DNA of 39,345 nt from JAGVSR01 sp031413815 (GTDB lineage Bacteria; Pseudomonadota; Alphaproteobacteria; Rhizobiales; Hyphomicrobiaceae), in assembly GCA_031413815.1 (NCBI GenBank), contig JANOFU010000001.1, forward strand, positions 1 through 39,345, in the 5' to 3' direction. Below, piece after piece: positions 16,232-24,303 of the stretch (position 1 is its first letter; each line of letters opens with the position of its first letter). The position numbers and the translations under genes are program-made. The notes under the pieces are model-generated. The model was given only the letters and a program-made list of their open reading frames with translations, ran no database searches and was not told the origin of the DNA.

Positions 16232-17620
16232 TCACTCCGCCGCTTGCACCGGTGCTTTCATGCCGCGGGCTTCGCGTTCAAGCTTCATGCGCTCGGCAAC
16301 CAGGAACGCCAGCTCGATCGCCTGATCGGCATTGAGACGCGGATCGCAGTGCGTGTGATAGCGGTCTTGCAGATCCGTTTCCAAAATCGCCGTCGCCCCG
16401 CCCGTGCACTCGGTCACGTTCTGGCCGGTCATCTCGACGTGAATGCCGCCAGCATGCGTGCCTTCCGCGCGGTGCACATCGAAGAATACCTCGACTTCTT
16501 TGAGGATGCGCTCGAACGGCCGCGTCTTGTAACCAGTCGCCGCTGAAATCGTATTGCCGTGCATGGGATCGCACGACCACACGACCGAACGCCCCGCCTT
16601 CTCAACGGCGCGGATGAGCTTGGGCAGATGCTTATCGACCTTGTCGTGGCCGAAGCGGCAGATCAGCGTCAAACGGCCCGGCTCGTCCTTCGGGTTCAAG
16701 GTATCGATCAGCTTCAGCAAGCCATCGGAGTCCATCGACGGGCCGCACTTCAAGCCGATCGGGTTCTTGATGCCGCGGAAGTATTCGACATGGGCATGGT
16801 CGGGCTGGCGCGTGCGGTCGCCGATCCAGATCATGTGGCCGGATGTGGCGTACCAATCACCGCTCGTTGAATCGAGACGCGTCATGGCCTCTTCGTAGCC
16901 GAGCAGCAGGGCTTCATGGCTCGTGTAGAAGCTCGTCGCACGAAGCTGGGGGGTGTTTTCGCTGGTGATGCCGCACGCGCGCATGAACCCCATCGTCTCG
17001 GCGATGCGATCAGCAAGCTCCTGATAGCGATGGCCCTGCGGGCTGTCTTTGACGAAGCCCATGTTCCACTGGTGCACGCGTTCAAGATCGGCATAGCCGC
17101 CGGTCGCAAACGCGCGGATCAAGTTGAGCGTAGCCGCCGACTGACGATAGGCTTCAATCTGGCGCACGGGATCTGGAGTGCGCGCTTCGGGGGTGAATTC
17201 CGGACCGTTTATGATGTCGCCGCGATAACTCGGCAGCTCGATGTCACCCTTTTTTTCCATGGGTGCTGAGCGCGGCTTGGCGAACTGACCGGCGATGCGG
17301 CCGACCTTCACAACGGGGGTGCCGCCCGCGTACGTCAAGACCACCGACATCTGCAGGAAGACGCGGAAGAAGTCGCGGATGTTGTCGGCGCGATGCTCAA
17401 GAAAGCTTTCGGCGCAGTCCCCACCTTGCAGCATGAAGCCATTGCCAGCAGCGACATTGGCGAGCGACTTTTTCAGCTCGCGCGCTTCGCCAGCAAACAC
17501 GAGCGGCGGAAATGTCGCCAAACGCGCCTCGACATCCCCGAGCGCCGTCTTGTCCAAGTAATCGGGAACCTGGACGATGGGCTTGCCGCGCCAACTGTCA
17601 GGGGTCCAACTCGCCGCCAT
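16232..17620 (-). CDS. aroG: Class II 3-deoxy-7-phosphoheptulonate (DAHP) synthase
   Basis: About 462 aa from the ATG at 17620, with GGAG about 7 bases upstream. An upstream TTG adds four residues. It condenses phosphoenolpyruvate and erythrose 4-phosphate, committing carbon to the shikimate pathway. This is the plant-like class II (type II) enzyme, as in Mycobacterium. The metal ligands are recognisable: Cys69 in LQGGDCAESF, His in SCDPMHGNT, Glu in HVEMTGQNVTEC and Asp in HCDPRLNADQ. The class II WxxPDSW-like start (SWTPDSWRGKPIVQVPDY) is present. Unlike AroF/G/H of E. coli, feedback control in this class uses added N-terminal and loop segments. Confidence 0.95.
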   Translation of the reverse strand: MAASWTPDSWRGKPIVQVPDYLDKTALGDVEARLATFPPLVFAGEARELKKSLANVAAGNGFMLQGGDCAESFLEHRADNIRDFFRVFLQMSVVLTYAGGTPVVKVGRIAGQFAKPRSAPMEKKGDIELPSYRGDIINGPEFTPEARTPDPVRQIEAYRQSAATLNLIRAFATGGYADLERVHQWNMGFVKDSPQGHRYQELADRIAETMGFMRACGITSENTPQLRATSFYTSHEALLLGYEEAMTRLDSTSGDWYATSGHMIWIGDRTRQPDHAHVEYFRGIKNPIGLKCGPSMDSDGLLKLIDTLNPKDEPGRLTLICRFGHDKVDKHLPKLIRAVEKAGRSVVWSCDPMHGNTISAATGYKTRPFERILKEVEVFFDVHRAEGTHAGGIHVEMTGQNVTECTGGATAILETDLQDRYHTHCDPRLNADQAIELAFLVAERMKLEREARGMKAPVQAAE

Positions 17621-17836
17621 CAAACACTCCAAACCACGCCGTGGCCCTGCGCCAATAGCCGGTCATGCGGGGAACCGCAAAGTCCAGTCTGGCTGCGAAG
17701 GCGATTAAAATTGCCAATTCAGAGGCGTTATAGGCCAACTTTCTGGCCGAAACCAGTCGCAAAGCTCACGCCCCAAGTTGCATCTCCGCCGGGCTTTAAC
17801 TGGCCAGTCCACCAGCTCTGTGGCAGTTTCTCGCCT

Positions 17837-18971
17837 ATGACCAAGGCTGAACCCACCTTCACCTTCGGCATCGAGGAGGAATACCACCTCATCGATCTTG
17901 AGACGCGCGACCTGACACCTGCGCCCGATGCCCTGATCAAGGCGCTCAAGGAAAAATTGGGCTCCAAAGTCACCCGCGAGTTTCTTAAAAGCCAGATCGA
18001 GATCGGAACCGGCGTTGCCAGTAACTTCGCGGTGGCACGCGAGGAGCTGTATCACCTGCGCGCCACGATCGCGGACGAAGCCAAGGAATTTGGCATCGCG
18101 CCCATTGCAGCGGGCACCCACCCGTTTGCCAAGTCGCTGCATGTCGGCACCACCGATAAGGAGCGCTTCCGGCTGATTGCGCACGATTTGGCCGGTGTCA
18201 GCCGCCGCCTCTCGATCTGCGGCATGCACGTCCACGCCGGCTGCCTGGAAGACGATCAGCGCATCGATCTGATGAACCAGATGCGCTATTTCCTGCCGCA
18301 TCTTTTGATGCTGTCGAGTTCCTCGCCGTTCTGGGAAGGCGAAGACACCGGCTTCAAGAGTTACCGGCTGTCGATTGTCGACCTGATGCCGCGCACCGGA
18401 TTGCCGGATAATTTCGAAAGCTACGTGCAATACCAGCAGACCATCAACGTTCTGGTCAAAGCCGGGGTCATCGAAGACGCCACTAAGGTCTGGTGGGATA
18501 TCCGCCCGTCCAATCGCTTTCCAACGCTCAAAATGCGCATCACCGATGTCTGCCCGCTGGTCGATGACGCGATTGCCATCGCCGCCGTCTATCTTTCGTT
18601 GATGCGCACGTTGGCCAGATTGCGCGAGGTCAATCAGAGCTGGCGGACCTATCCACTGCTTTTTACTGGAGGAAAACCGCTGGCGGGCCCAGCGTTACGG
18701 CGTTGATGGCAGTCTGTTCGATTTCGGCAAGGGTCTGCTCGTGCCGTTCCGCGAGCTGATTGATGAGTTGCTGGCCTTCATCGCCGAAGACGCCCATGCT
18801 CTTGGCTGTGAGACGGACGTCATGCGCGCTCGCGAGATTGCGAAGACCGGCACCAGCGCCGACCGGCAGGTTGACTGCTTCACGCGGCGGCTGGCGCACG
18901 GCGCCTCACGCGAACACGCCTTAGCGGCCGTCGTCGATTTTCTCGCTGCCGAGACCGCCGGGCGCATCTGA
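17837..18971 (+). pseudogene. ybdK: YbdK-type carboxylate-amine ligase (GCS2 family), frameshifted
   Basis: The frame starts at the ATG at 17837 with FTFGIEEEYHLIDLETRDL, a GCS2 family signature. It continues through GMHVHAGCLED and SRPSNRFPTL-type sequence (VWWDIRPSNRFPTLKMRITD) to about residue 275. At a run of five T (18660-18664) it shifts. Removing one T restores LLLEENRWRAQRYGVDGSLFDFGKG and then PFRELIDELLAFIAEDA to a stop at 18971, about 377 aa, the normal length. Family members have weak glutamate-cysteine ligase activity in vitro. The intact downstream half argues for a recent mutation or a homopolymer read error rather than an old pseudogene. It is divergent from the DAHP synthase gene. 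Confidence 0.85.
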
Positions 18972-19691
18972 TGCGGGCGGCTCGATCGGATCAAAATCTT
19001 TGGACAGGCCTTCAGCGGGCAGATCCGACGGACCTTCCGGCGGCAAGGCCCCCGCATGCTCACCTTCCAGCACCGCCGGTGCCGTGACCTCACGGCGGAT
19101 CAGCTCTGTTTCGATCGTGATTTTCAACTCGTCGGAAACGTAGGGGATCGTGCGCGTCAATCCCCAGTCGCTGCGACGGATTTGCGTAGTTGCGGAAAAC
19201 CCTGACGAAAACGCGCCCGCATAGGTGGGATTGATCGTGGCGAGCGGGTGCTCGCCGGTGAAGTTCCAAGTGACGTCCAACACGACGGGTTTAGCGACGC
19301 CATTGATCGACAAGTCACCTGCCACCTGAGCGGTCTTGCCGCCGTTCATGACAACACCCGTGCTCTTGAACGTGATCGCGGGGTGGGTGGCTGGATCGAA
19401 GAACTCTTTTGAGGTCAGCAGATGTTCGTCGAGCTTCTTGACACCCGTTGAAATGCTTTTGATCGGAATCGAGATGTCAACGACGCTCACTTCGGGTTTG
19501 CCGGGATCGAATGTCAGCGTGCCCTTGATGTCGGTGAAGCGGCCGGCCTGCCGCGACATGCCCAGATGATCCCACGAGAACCGCACTTCGGTGTGCATCG
19601 GATCAAGATCATAGATGTCGGCGCGGGCCGCAGAGTTGGCCAAAATCCAAACGGGAATGAGGATCGCGGACCACGTTGCCAATCGGGTCAT
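18921..19691 (-). CDS. YceI family periplasmic protein with C-terminal extension
   Basis: About 256 aa from the ATG at 19691, which has AAGGA 8 bases upstream. A signal peptide (MTRLATWSAILIPVWILANSA, cleavage near AARA-D) is followed by the YceI lipocalin-like domain (about 25-195): DIYDLDPMHTEVRFSWDHLGMS, GRFTDIKGTLTFD, LLTSKEFFD and GDLSINGVAKPV. These proteins bind isoprenoid or polyprenyl chains in the periplasm. A roughly 60-residue acidic, Pro/Gly-rich tail follows that the family core lacks. The last 51 bases overlap the 3' end of the ybdK frame on the other strand. Confidence 0.9.
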   Translation of the reverse strand: MTRLATWSAILIPVWILANSAARADIYDLDPMHTEVRFSWDHLGMSRQAGRFTDIKGTLTFDPGKPEVSVVDISIPIKSISTGVKKLDEHLLTSKEFFDPATHPAITFKSTGVVMNGGKTAQVAGDLSINGVAKPVVLDVTWNFTGEHPLATINPTYAGAFSSGFSATTQIRRSDWGLTRTIPYVSDELKITIETELIRREVTAPAVLEGEHAGALPPEGPSDLPAEGLSKDFDPIEPPASDAPGGLGSEKIDDGR

Positions 19692-19786
19692 CACAGGTGT
19701 CCTTGCGGTTGCCGACTCAATGCTTTGAATCGTGATTTCGCGACTATGGGCCACGCGGATGTGACGGCTTTGCGGCATGGGAGGAA

Positions 19787-20542
19787 TTACAAACCCGCGG
19801 ACATGCCACCATCGAGGCACAACTCGGCGCCGGTCATGTACGCGCTATCATCGCAGGCGAGGAACAACGCGCCTTTGGCGATGTCCTCTGCGGTTCCGAA
19901 CCGCTTCAACAGCGTGCGATCAAGTAAACCTTGATGGAAAACTGGGTTCTTGAGCACCCGCTCGGTCAGGGCCGTTTCAACAAAGCCCGGCGACAAGGAA
20001 TTCACGCGAATGCCGAACGGCGCATACTCGACGGCGAGCGCGCGGCTGAGCGCAAGGACGGCACCTTTGGTGGCCGAATACCCGGCGAGCTGCCGCAATC
20101 CTTTGTGACCCATAATCGAGGCGACGTTGATCAGCGATGCGGTGGGCGGCACGCGCAACAAATCAAACCCATCGCGCGCCATGCGGACCACGCCGTCCAG
20201 GTTCACTTCGCGGATCTTGACCCAATCAGCATCTGACATGTGGCGGAAATCGCCGCGCACGTTGAGACCCGCGTTGTTGACCAGCACATCGATGCGCCCG
20301 TGGCTCGCTTTGATCGCGCGCATGAGCGCTGTCACGTCCTGACCGCGCGACACATCGACGGTCATAGCGGTGGCGGCATAGCCCTTTTTAATCAGGGCCG
20401 AGACAGCCGCGCTGGCAGCTTCGCCGTCCACGTCCGTCACATAAACATGGGCGCCTTCGCTGGCGAAGCACTCCGCTGTTGCGCGGCCAATGCCAGCGCC
20501 TGCGCCTGTGACGACGGCGATTTTTCCCTTCAAGCGATTCAT
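19787..20542 (-). CDS. SDR family NAD(P)-dependent oxidoreductase
   Basis: 251 aa, a classical short-chain dehydrogenase. The cofactor motif is TGAGAGIG (12-19), with Asp37 of TDVDG favouring NAD(H). NNAG is at 89-92, and the catalytic tetrad is Asn114, Ser142, Tyr155 and Lys159 (YSATK). The C-terminal SPGFVETALTERV and DSAYMTGAELCLDGGMS are typical of the 3-oxoacyl-ACP reductase or glucose dehydrogenase subgroup. It lies 36 bp after gor on the same strand and may be the last gene of the rpiA-DUF2059-gor unit. The substrate is unknown. Confidence 0.9.
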   Translation of the reverse strand: MNRLKGKIAVVTGAGAGIGRATAECFASEGAHVYVTDVDGEAASAAVSALIKKGYAATAMTVDVSRGQDVTALMRAIKASHGRIDVLVNNAGLNVRGDFRHMSDADWVKIREVNLDGVVRMARDGFDLLRVPPTASLINVASIMGHKGLRQLAGYSATKGAVLALSRALAVEYAPFGIRVNSLSPGFVETALTERVLKNPVFHQGLLDRTLLKRFGTAEDIAKGALFLACDDSAYMTGAELCLDGGMSAGL

Positions 20543-20578
20543 AAATTTACCATCAGAGTTCTTGGACCAGTGCGGCGC

Positions 20579-21946
20579 TTATAGAGACCGGGCGGCCTTC
20601 TCGCGCAAGGTGACCAGCTCTTCTGCCGCGCTTGGATGCAGCGCCATCGTGGCGTCGAAGTCGGCCTTGGTCGCACCCATCTTCATGGCAATGGCGGCCA
20701 TCTGCACGATTTCGGCCGCGTCCGGACCAAGGACATGAAGACCGACGACCTTTTGGCTGGCCCGATGCACGAGAAGTTTCATAAACATGCGCTCATCGCG
20801 GCCGGCCAGTACGTTGCGCATGGGCCGGAAACGGGTCTCGTAGATATCGAGGGCGCCGTAGCGATCGCGAGCCGCGGATTCTGACAACCCTACCGTGCCG
20901 ATCTCCGGCGTCGAGAACACCGCGGTCGGGATGGTGTCATAATCGGCTGTCCACTTCGTGTTGCCAAAAAAGCTGTCCGCAAAAGCGTGCCCCTCGCGGA
21001 TCGCAACTGGCGTGAGGTTCACCCGGTTTGTGACATCGCCGACGGCGAAGATGCTGGGCACATTCGAGCGCGATTGAGCATCCACGACCACAGCGCCATC
21101 GTTGGCCAACGCCACCCCGGCTGCTTCCAAACCGAGCCCTGCCGTATTCGGCGAGCGGCCAATGGCGAACAGGATCTGGTCCGCTTCAAGCGTTGATCTG
21201 CCACGCAGAGTGCCCGTCAATCCGTCTTTGGTTTTCTCAATACGGGCGAACACATCGCCCATGACGAGCTTGATGCCGCGCGCAGAATAGGCCGTCGTCA
21301 GGCCATCGCGCAAGTCCTTGTCGAACCCGCGCAGGATTTTGTCACCGCGATAGATGAGAGTTGTTTCAGAACCGAGCCCCGCAAAGATGGCTGCGAATTC
21401 GACGGCGATGTAGCCGCCGCCTGCGACGATGACCCGGCGCGGCAGTTCGGGTAAATCGAGCGCTTCGTTCGAGGTAATGATGTGCTCGCGGCCCGGCAGG
21501 TTGGGATCAATGTTGGGACGCGCGCCGGTCGCAATCAGGAACTTGCTGGCGGTGACGGCGTCGCCGCTTGCAAGCTGAACACTGTGTGGGCCGGTCAAGG
21601 TTGCGCGGCACTTAAAAGACGTCACGCCCGCCCGGTCCAGCCCGCTGCGGTAGAGGCCCTCCAGCCGCGTGATCTCTTTGTTCTTTGCCGCAATCAAAGT
21701 GGGCCAGCTGAACTGCGGCTCGCTTGTGGTCCAACCGAAACCCACCGCATCTTCGAAGTCGTCGCGAAAGCGGCTGGCGTAGACCAGCAACTTCTTGGGC
21801 ACGCAGCCGCGGATGACGCAGGTGCCGCCGAAGCGGCTTTCCTCAGCGATGGCAACCTTGGCACCATGCCCCGCAGCAATGCGTGCCGCGCGAACGCCAC
21901 CTGAACCCGCGCCGATGACGAACAAATCGTAGTCGTGGGGGGCCAT
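20579..21946 (-). CDS. gor: Glutathione-disulfide reductase
   Basis: 455 aa from the ATG at 21946. A longer frame to 22105 runs through DUF2059 antisense-like sequence and adds a basic leader, so it is rejected. The enzyme reduces glutathione disulfide with NADPH. The N-terminal FAD motif is GAGSGG (12-17) and the redox-active pair Cys43/Cys48 lies in GGTCVIRGCVPKK. The NADPH-binding motif is VAGGGYIAVEFA, and FAD again contacts the ATD-type motif FAVGDVTN. The dimer-interface catalytic His437-Glu442 lies in HPSAAEE. It follows the DUF2059 gene by 13 bases, the usual rhizobial order. Confidence 0.94.
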   Translation of the reverse strand: MAPHDYDLFVIGAGSGGVRAARIAAGHGAKVAIAEESRFGGTCVIRGCVPKKLLVYASRFRDDFEDAVGFGWTTSEPQFSWPTLIAAKNKEITRLEGLYRSGLDRAGVTSFKCRATLTGPHSVQLASGDAVTASKFLIATGARPNIDPNLPGREHIITSNEALDLPELPRRVIVAGGGYIAVEFAAIFAGLGSETTLIYRGDKILRGFDKDLRDGLTTAYSARGIKLVMGDVFARIEKTKDGLTGTLRGRSTLEADQILFAIGRSPNTAGLGLEAAGVALANDGAVVVDAQSRSNVPSIFAVGDVTNRVNLTPVAIREGHAFADSFFGNTKWTADYDTIPTAVFSTPEIGTVGLSESAARDRYGALDIYETRFRPMRNVLAGRDERMFMKLLVHRASQKVVGLHVLGPDAAEIVQMAAIAMKMGATKADFDATMALHPSAAEELVTLREKAARSL

Positions 21947-21959
21947 GGGTGCGCTGCGC

Positions 21960-22472
21960 TTAGATCTTGATGCCGCGCTTCTGGAGTTCCTGGCGCACTT
22001 CAGCCTCAAGCTCTTTGCCGATCTGCTCACCCCACTTCTGGCCGATCCGCATACTACCCTGAACAAGCTCCGGCTGTATCTGAACGAACCGGGCACCCGC
22101 TCCATCGCTGAAGAATTTCGACACCGTTTGCATATCTTCCGTCGACATCTTCTCGCTGTACAGCTGCGCGATGTCTTCCAGAAGCCCGGTTTTGCGCTTG
22201 GAAAACCGATCCTGCATCATTGCCAGAACGTCTTTCACGTCCTGTTCTTTGCCAGGCGCCATCTGCAAGAACAGCGGTTCCATTTGCGCCATCAGCATTG
22301 GCATCACCGCTTCGAACTGGCGGGCTGAGCCTGTCGCGGCCATGAGCTCGCGCGCTGCTGCAATCCGCGCCGGATCGGGCACGGGACGCTCATCCGCAGG
22401 GGCGAGGGCTGTCCAGCCAAATGCCAAGACGCCGGTAAGTGCCAGGACGGCGATGGATCTTCCGGCTCGCAT
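21960..22472 (-). CDS. DUF2059 domain-containing secreted protein
   Basis: 170 aa. A signal peptide (MRAGRSIAVLALTGVLAFGWTALAPA) is followed by a helical DUF2059 domain: ARELMAATGSARQFEAVMPML, then LLEDIAQLYSEKMSTEDMQTVSKFFSDGAGARFV, the most conserved part. No catalytic motif is visible and the function of the family is unknown. It lies between rpiA (43 bases upstream) and gor (13 bases downstream) on the same strand, a widely kept arrangement in this order that suggests an operon. Confidence 0.88.
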   Translation of the reverse strand: MRAGRSIAVLALTGVLAFGWTALAPADERPVPDPARIAAARELMAATGSARQFEAVMPMLMAQMEPLFLQMAPGKEQDVKDVLAMMQDRFSKRKTGLLEDIAQLYSEKMSTEDMQTVSKFFSDGAGARFVQIQPELVQGSMRIGQKWGEQIGKELEAEVRQELQKRGIKI

Positions 22473-22515
22473 GGGATATCGGCTCCTGAAAATTGAGACC
22501 TCAGATCAGCGACGC

Positions 22516-23238
22516 TCAGTTCAGTTCGGCTTCTTCGCCGTAGTCGACCGTCATGACGGCGACGCCTTCTTCGCCGCTGATGATGGCGGCATCTGCTATG
22601 CCAAGAAACAAGCCGTTTTCAACGACGCCCGGAATAAACTTCAACGCTTCGTCGAGTGCCTCGGGATCATCAATCTGGCCAAACGCGCAATCGTAGATGC
22701 AGTTGCCGTTGTCAGTGACGAACGGCTGACCGCCGGCCACTTGGCGCAGCGTGATCTCGCCCCGGCAGCCTGCGTCGGCGGCCAGCATCTCGATCATATT
22801 GCGGGTGGCGACAAGGCCGAAGCGCACGACCTCAATCGGCAGCGGAAATGCGCCAAGCTTGACAACTTTCTTGCCAGCGTCCGCTATGACGATCATCCGA
22901 TCAGAGGCGGTTGCGACAATCTTTTCGCGCAGCAGCGCGCCGCCGCCACCCTTGATCAAGCGCAACTCGGTGTCGATTTCGTCAGCCCCGTCGATGGTCA
23001 GATCGAGGAACGGCTGCTCGTCGAGCGTCGCCAGCGGGATCGAAAGTTTGGCTGCTTGTAGACGGGTCGCTTCGGAGGTCGGCACGCAGACGACCTCCAA
23101 ACCCTCTTTGACTTTGCGGCCGAGGAGCTCAACGAATTTTGCGGCCGTCGAGCCGGTCCCCAGCCCGAGTTTCATTCTCGGTTCGACAAACGCGAGCGCC
23201 CGCTCCGCTGCGGCAAGCTTGAACCGGTCTGAACTCAT
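22516..23238 (-). CDS. rpiA: Ribose-5-phosphate isomerase A
   Basis: 240 aa. It interconverts ribose 5-phosphate and ribulose 5-phosphate in the pentose phosphate pathway. The phosphate-binding loop GLGTGSTAAKFV (24-35), the catalytic-Asp motif TIDGADEID, KGGGGALLREKIVA and ENGLFLG are all characteristic of RpiA (not RpiB). Length is normal. It is divergent from gph, sharing a 158-bp intergenic region, and probably heads the rpiA-DUF2059-gor-SDR unit. Confidence 0.95.
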   Translation of the reverse strand: MSSDRFKLAAAERALAFVEPRMKLGLGTGSTAAKFVELLGRKVKEGLEVVCVPTSEATRLQAAKLSIPLATLDEQPFLDLTIDGADEIDTELRLIKGGGGALLREKIVATASDRMIVIADAGKKVVKLGAFPLPIEVVRFGLVATRNMIEMLAADAGCRGEITLRQVAGGQPFVTDNGNCIYDCAFGQIDDPEALDEALKFIPGVVENGLFLGIADAAIISGEEGVAVMTVDYGEEAELN

Positions 23239-23396
23239 GAATCGCTGTCCTGGATCATTTTCGGCGTCAGAGTAGCCAGAACGCGCGCGATTACCAGCCC
23301 CTGATGCCGCCGATGCAGTGTCAACGCATCGCTTTGCTCAAATTCGCAGTCATTTTCCGGTGCCACGCATGTTTTCGAGATGCTATACGCCCGCCG

Positions 23397-24083
23397 ATGC
23401 AAGGCCTCACAGTCGTTTTTGATCTCGACGGAACGCTCGTCGATACCGCCCCCGATTTGATCGGCGCCACCAACCATGCGCTGACCCAGAACGGGTTTCA
23501 GCCTGTGACCGGGGACGTCGTTCGGCCGTGGATCAGCTTCGGCGCGCGCCGCATGATTGTTGAAGCACTGGTGTCTTCGGGGACCGCGCTGCCCGGTGCG
23601 GCGGTCGATCAGCTGTTGGAGCACTTCCTCCTCTATTATGAGGCCAATATCGCGCGCGAGAGCCGACCCTACCCTGGCGCGATCGAAGCGGCGGAAAGCC
23701 TGATCCAATCCGGGGCGCGGCTGGCGGTGTGCACCAACAAGCGCCAGGGTCTGTCAGAAGCGCTTCTATCGGAACTCGGTATGCGCGATTTCTTTGTGGG
23801 CATCGCCGGACGCGACGCTTTCGCAGTCTGTAAACCTCATCCCGATCATTTGCTCGGGACGGTTCGAATGGCTGGTGGCGACCCCCGGCATACCGTCATG
23901 ATCGGCGACAGCGAGGTCGATGTTGCGACCGCAAAGGCCGCCAAGATCCCCGTGATCGCCGTGACGTTCGGCTATCCGCAGGTGCCAGTGCAGGACCTGG
24001 AGCCGGACGGCTTGATTGGACATTATCATGAACTGGTACCAGCAGTCCGTGCGTTGCGGTTGTCCATGGCTGAAAAATTGTAA
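23397..24083 (+). CDS. gph: Phosphoglycolate phosphatase (HAD family)
   Basis: 228 aa from the ATG at 23397. A longer frame starting at 23304 adds an unrelated leader. The HAD motif I is FDLDGTLVDTAPDL with nucleophile Asp9 and acid/base Asp11. Motif II is CTNKRQG, motif III is KPHPDHL (Lys) and motif IV is GDSEVDVATA. The cap is the alpha-helical C1 type. It clears 2-phosphoglycolate formed in DNA repair or by Rubisco oxygenase. Pairing with divergent rpiA is common in Rhizobiales. Other small-sugar phosphates are possible substrates. Confidence 0.9.
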   Translation: MQGLTVVFDLDGTLVDTAPDLIGATNHALTQNGFQPVTGDVVRPWISFGARRMIVEALVSSGTALPGAAVDQLLEHFLLYYEANIARESRPYPGAIEAAESLIQSGARLAVCTNKRQGLSEALLSELGMRDFFVGIAGRDAFAVCKPHPDHLLGTVRMAGGDPRHTVMIGDSEVDVATAKAAKIPVIAVTFGYPQVPVQDLEPDGLIGHYHELVPAVRALRLSMAEKL

Positions 24084-24171
24084 TATATTGCAGATGGTTA
24101 GATGATCGTCGTGCGTGGTTGAAACTTGCACCACTGGGTTCGTGCGCCGGTCCCGCGGCGTTTAACCGTGT

Positions 24172-24200
24172 TTGACACCGTCCAAATCATCACCCATGTT
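24172..24200 (+). promoter_or_regulatory. Candidate topA promoter
   Basis: TTGACA (24172-24177, a perfect -35) is separated by 17 bp from CATGTT (24195-24200), a weak -10. The predicted start, near 24207, leaves an untranslated leader of about 95 nt to topA. Nothing else is seen in 24,084-24,303. Confidence 0.4.
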
Positions 24201-24303
24201 CCCGCCGCCTGAGCAGGGCACAGCCGCAACCACAGATTGATTCTTTGCTAGCGAGCACGGATCGCCGGCCTCCGGGCCGCGCGAGACAACCAGAAAGTCC
24301 CGA

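Noticed and set aside
17705..18430. A 241-aa minus-strand frame opposite ybdK
   Set aside because: It is antisense to the clear GCS2 coding sequence, and no motif or ribosome-binding site supports it.
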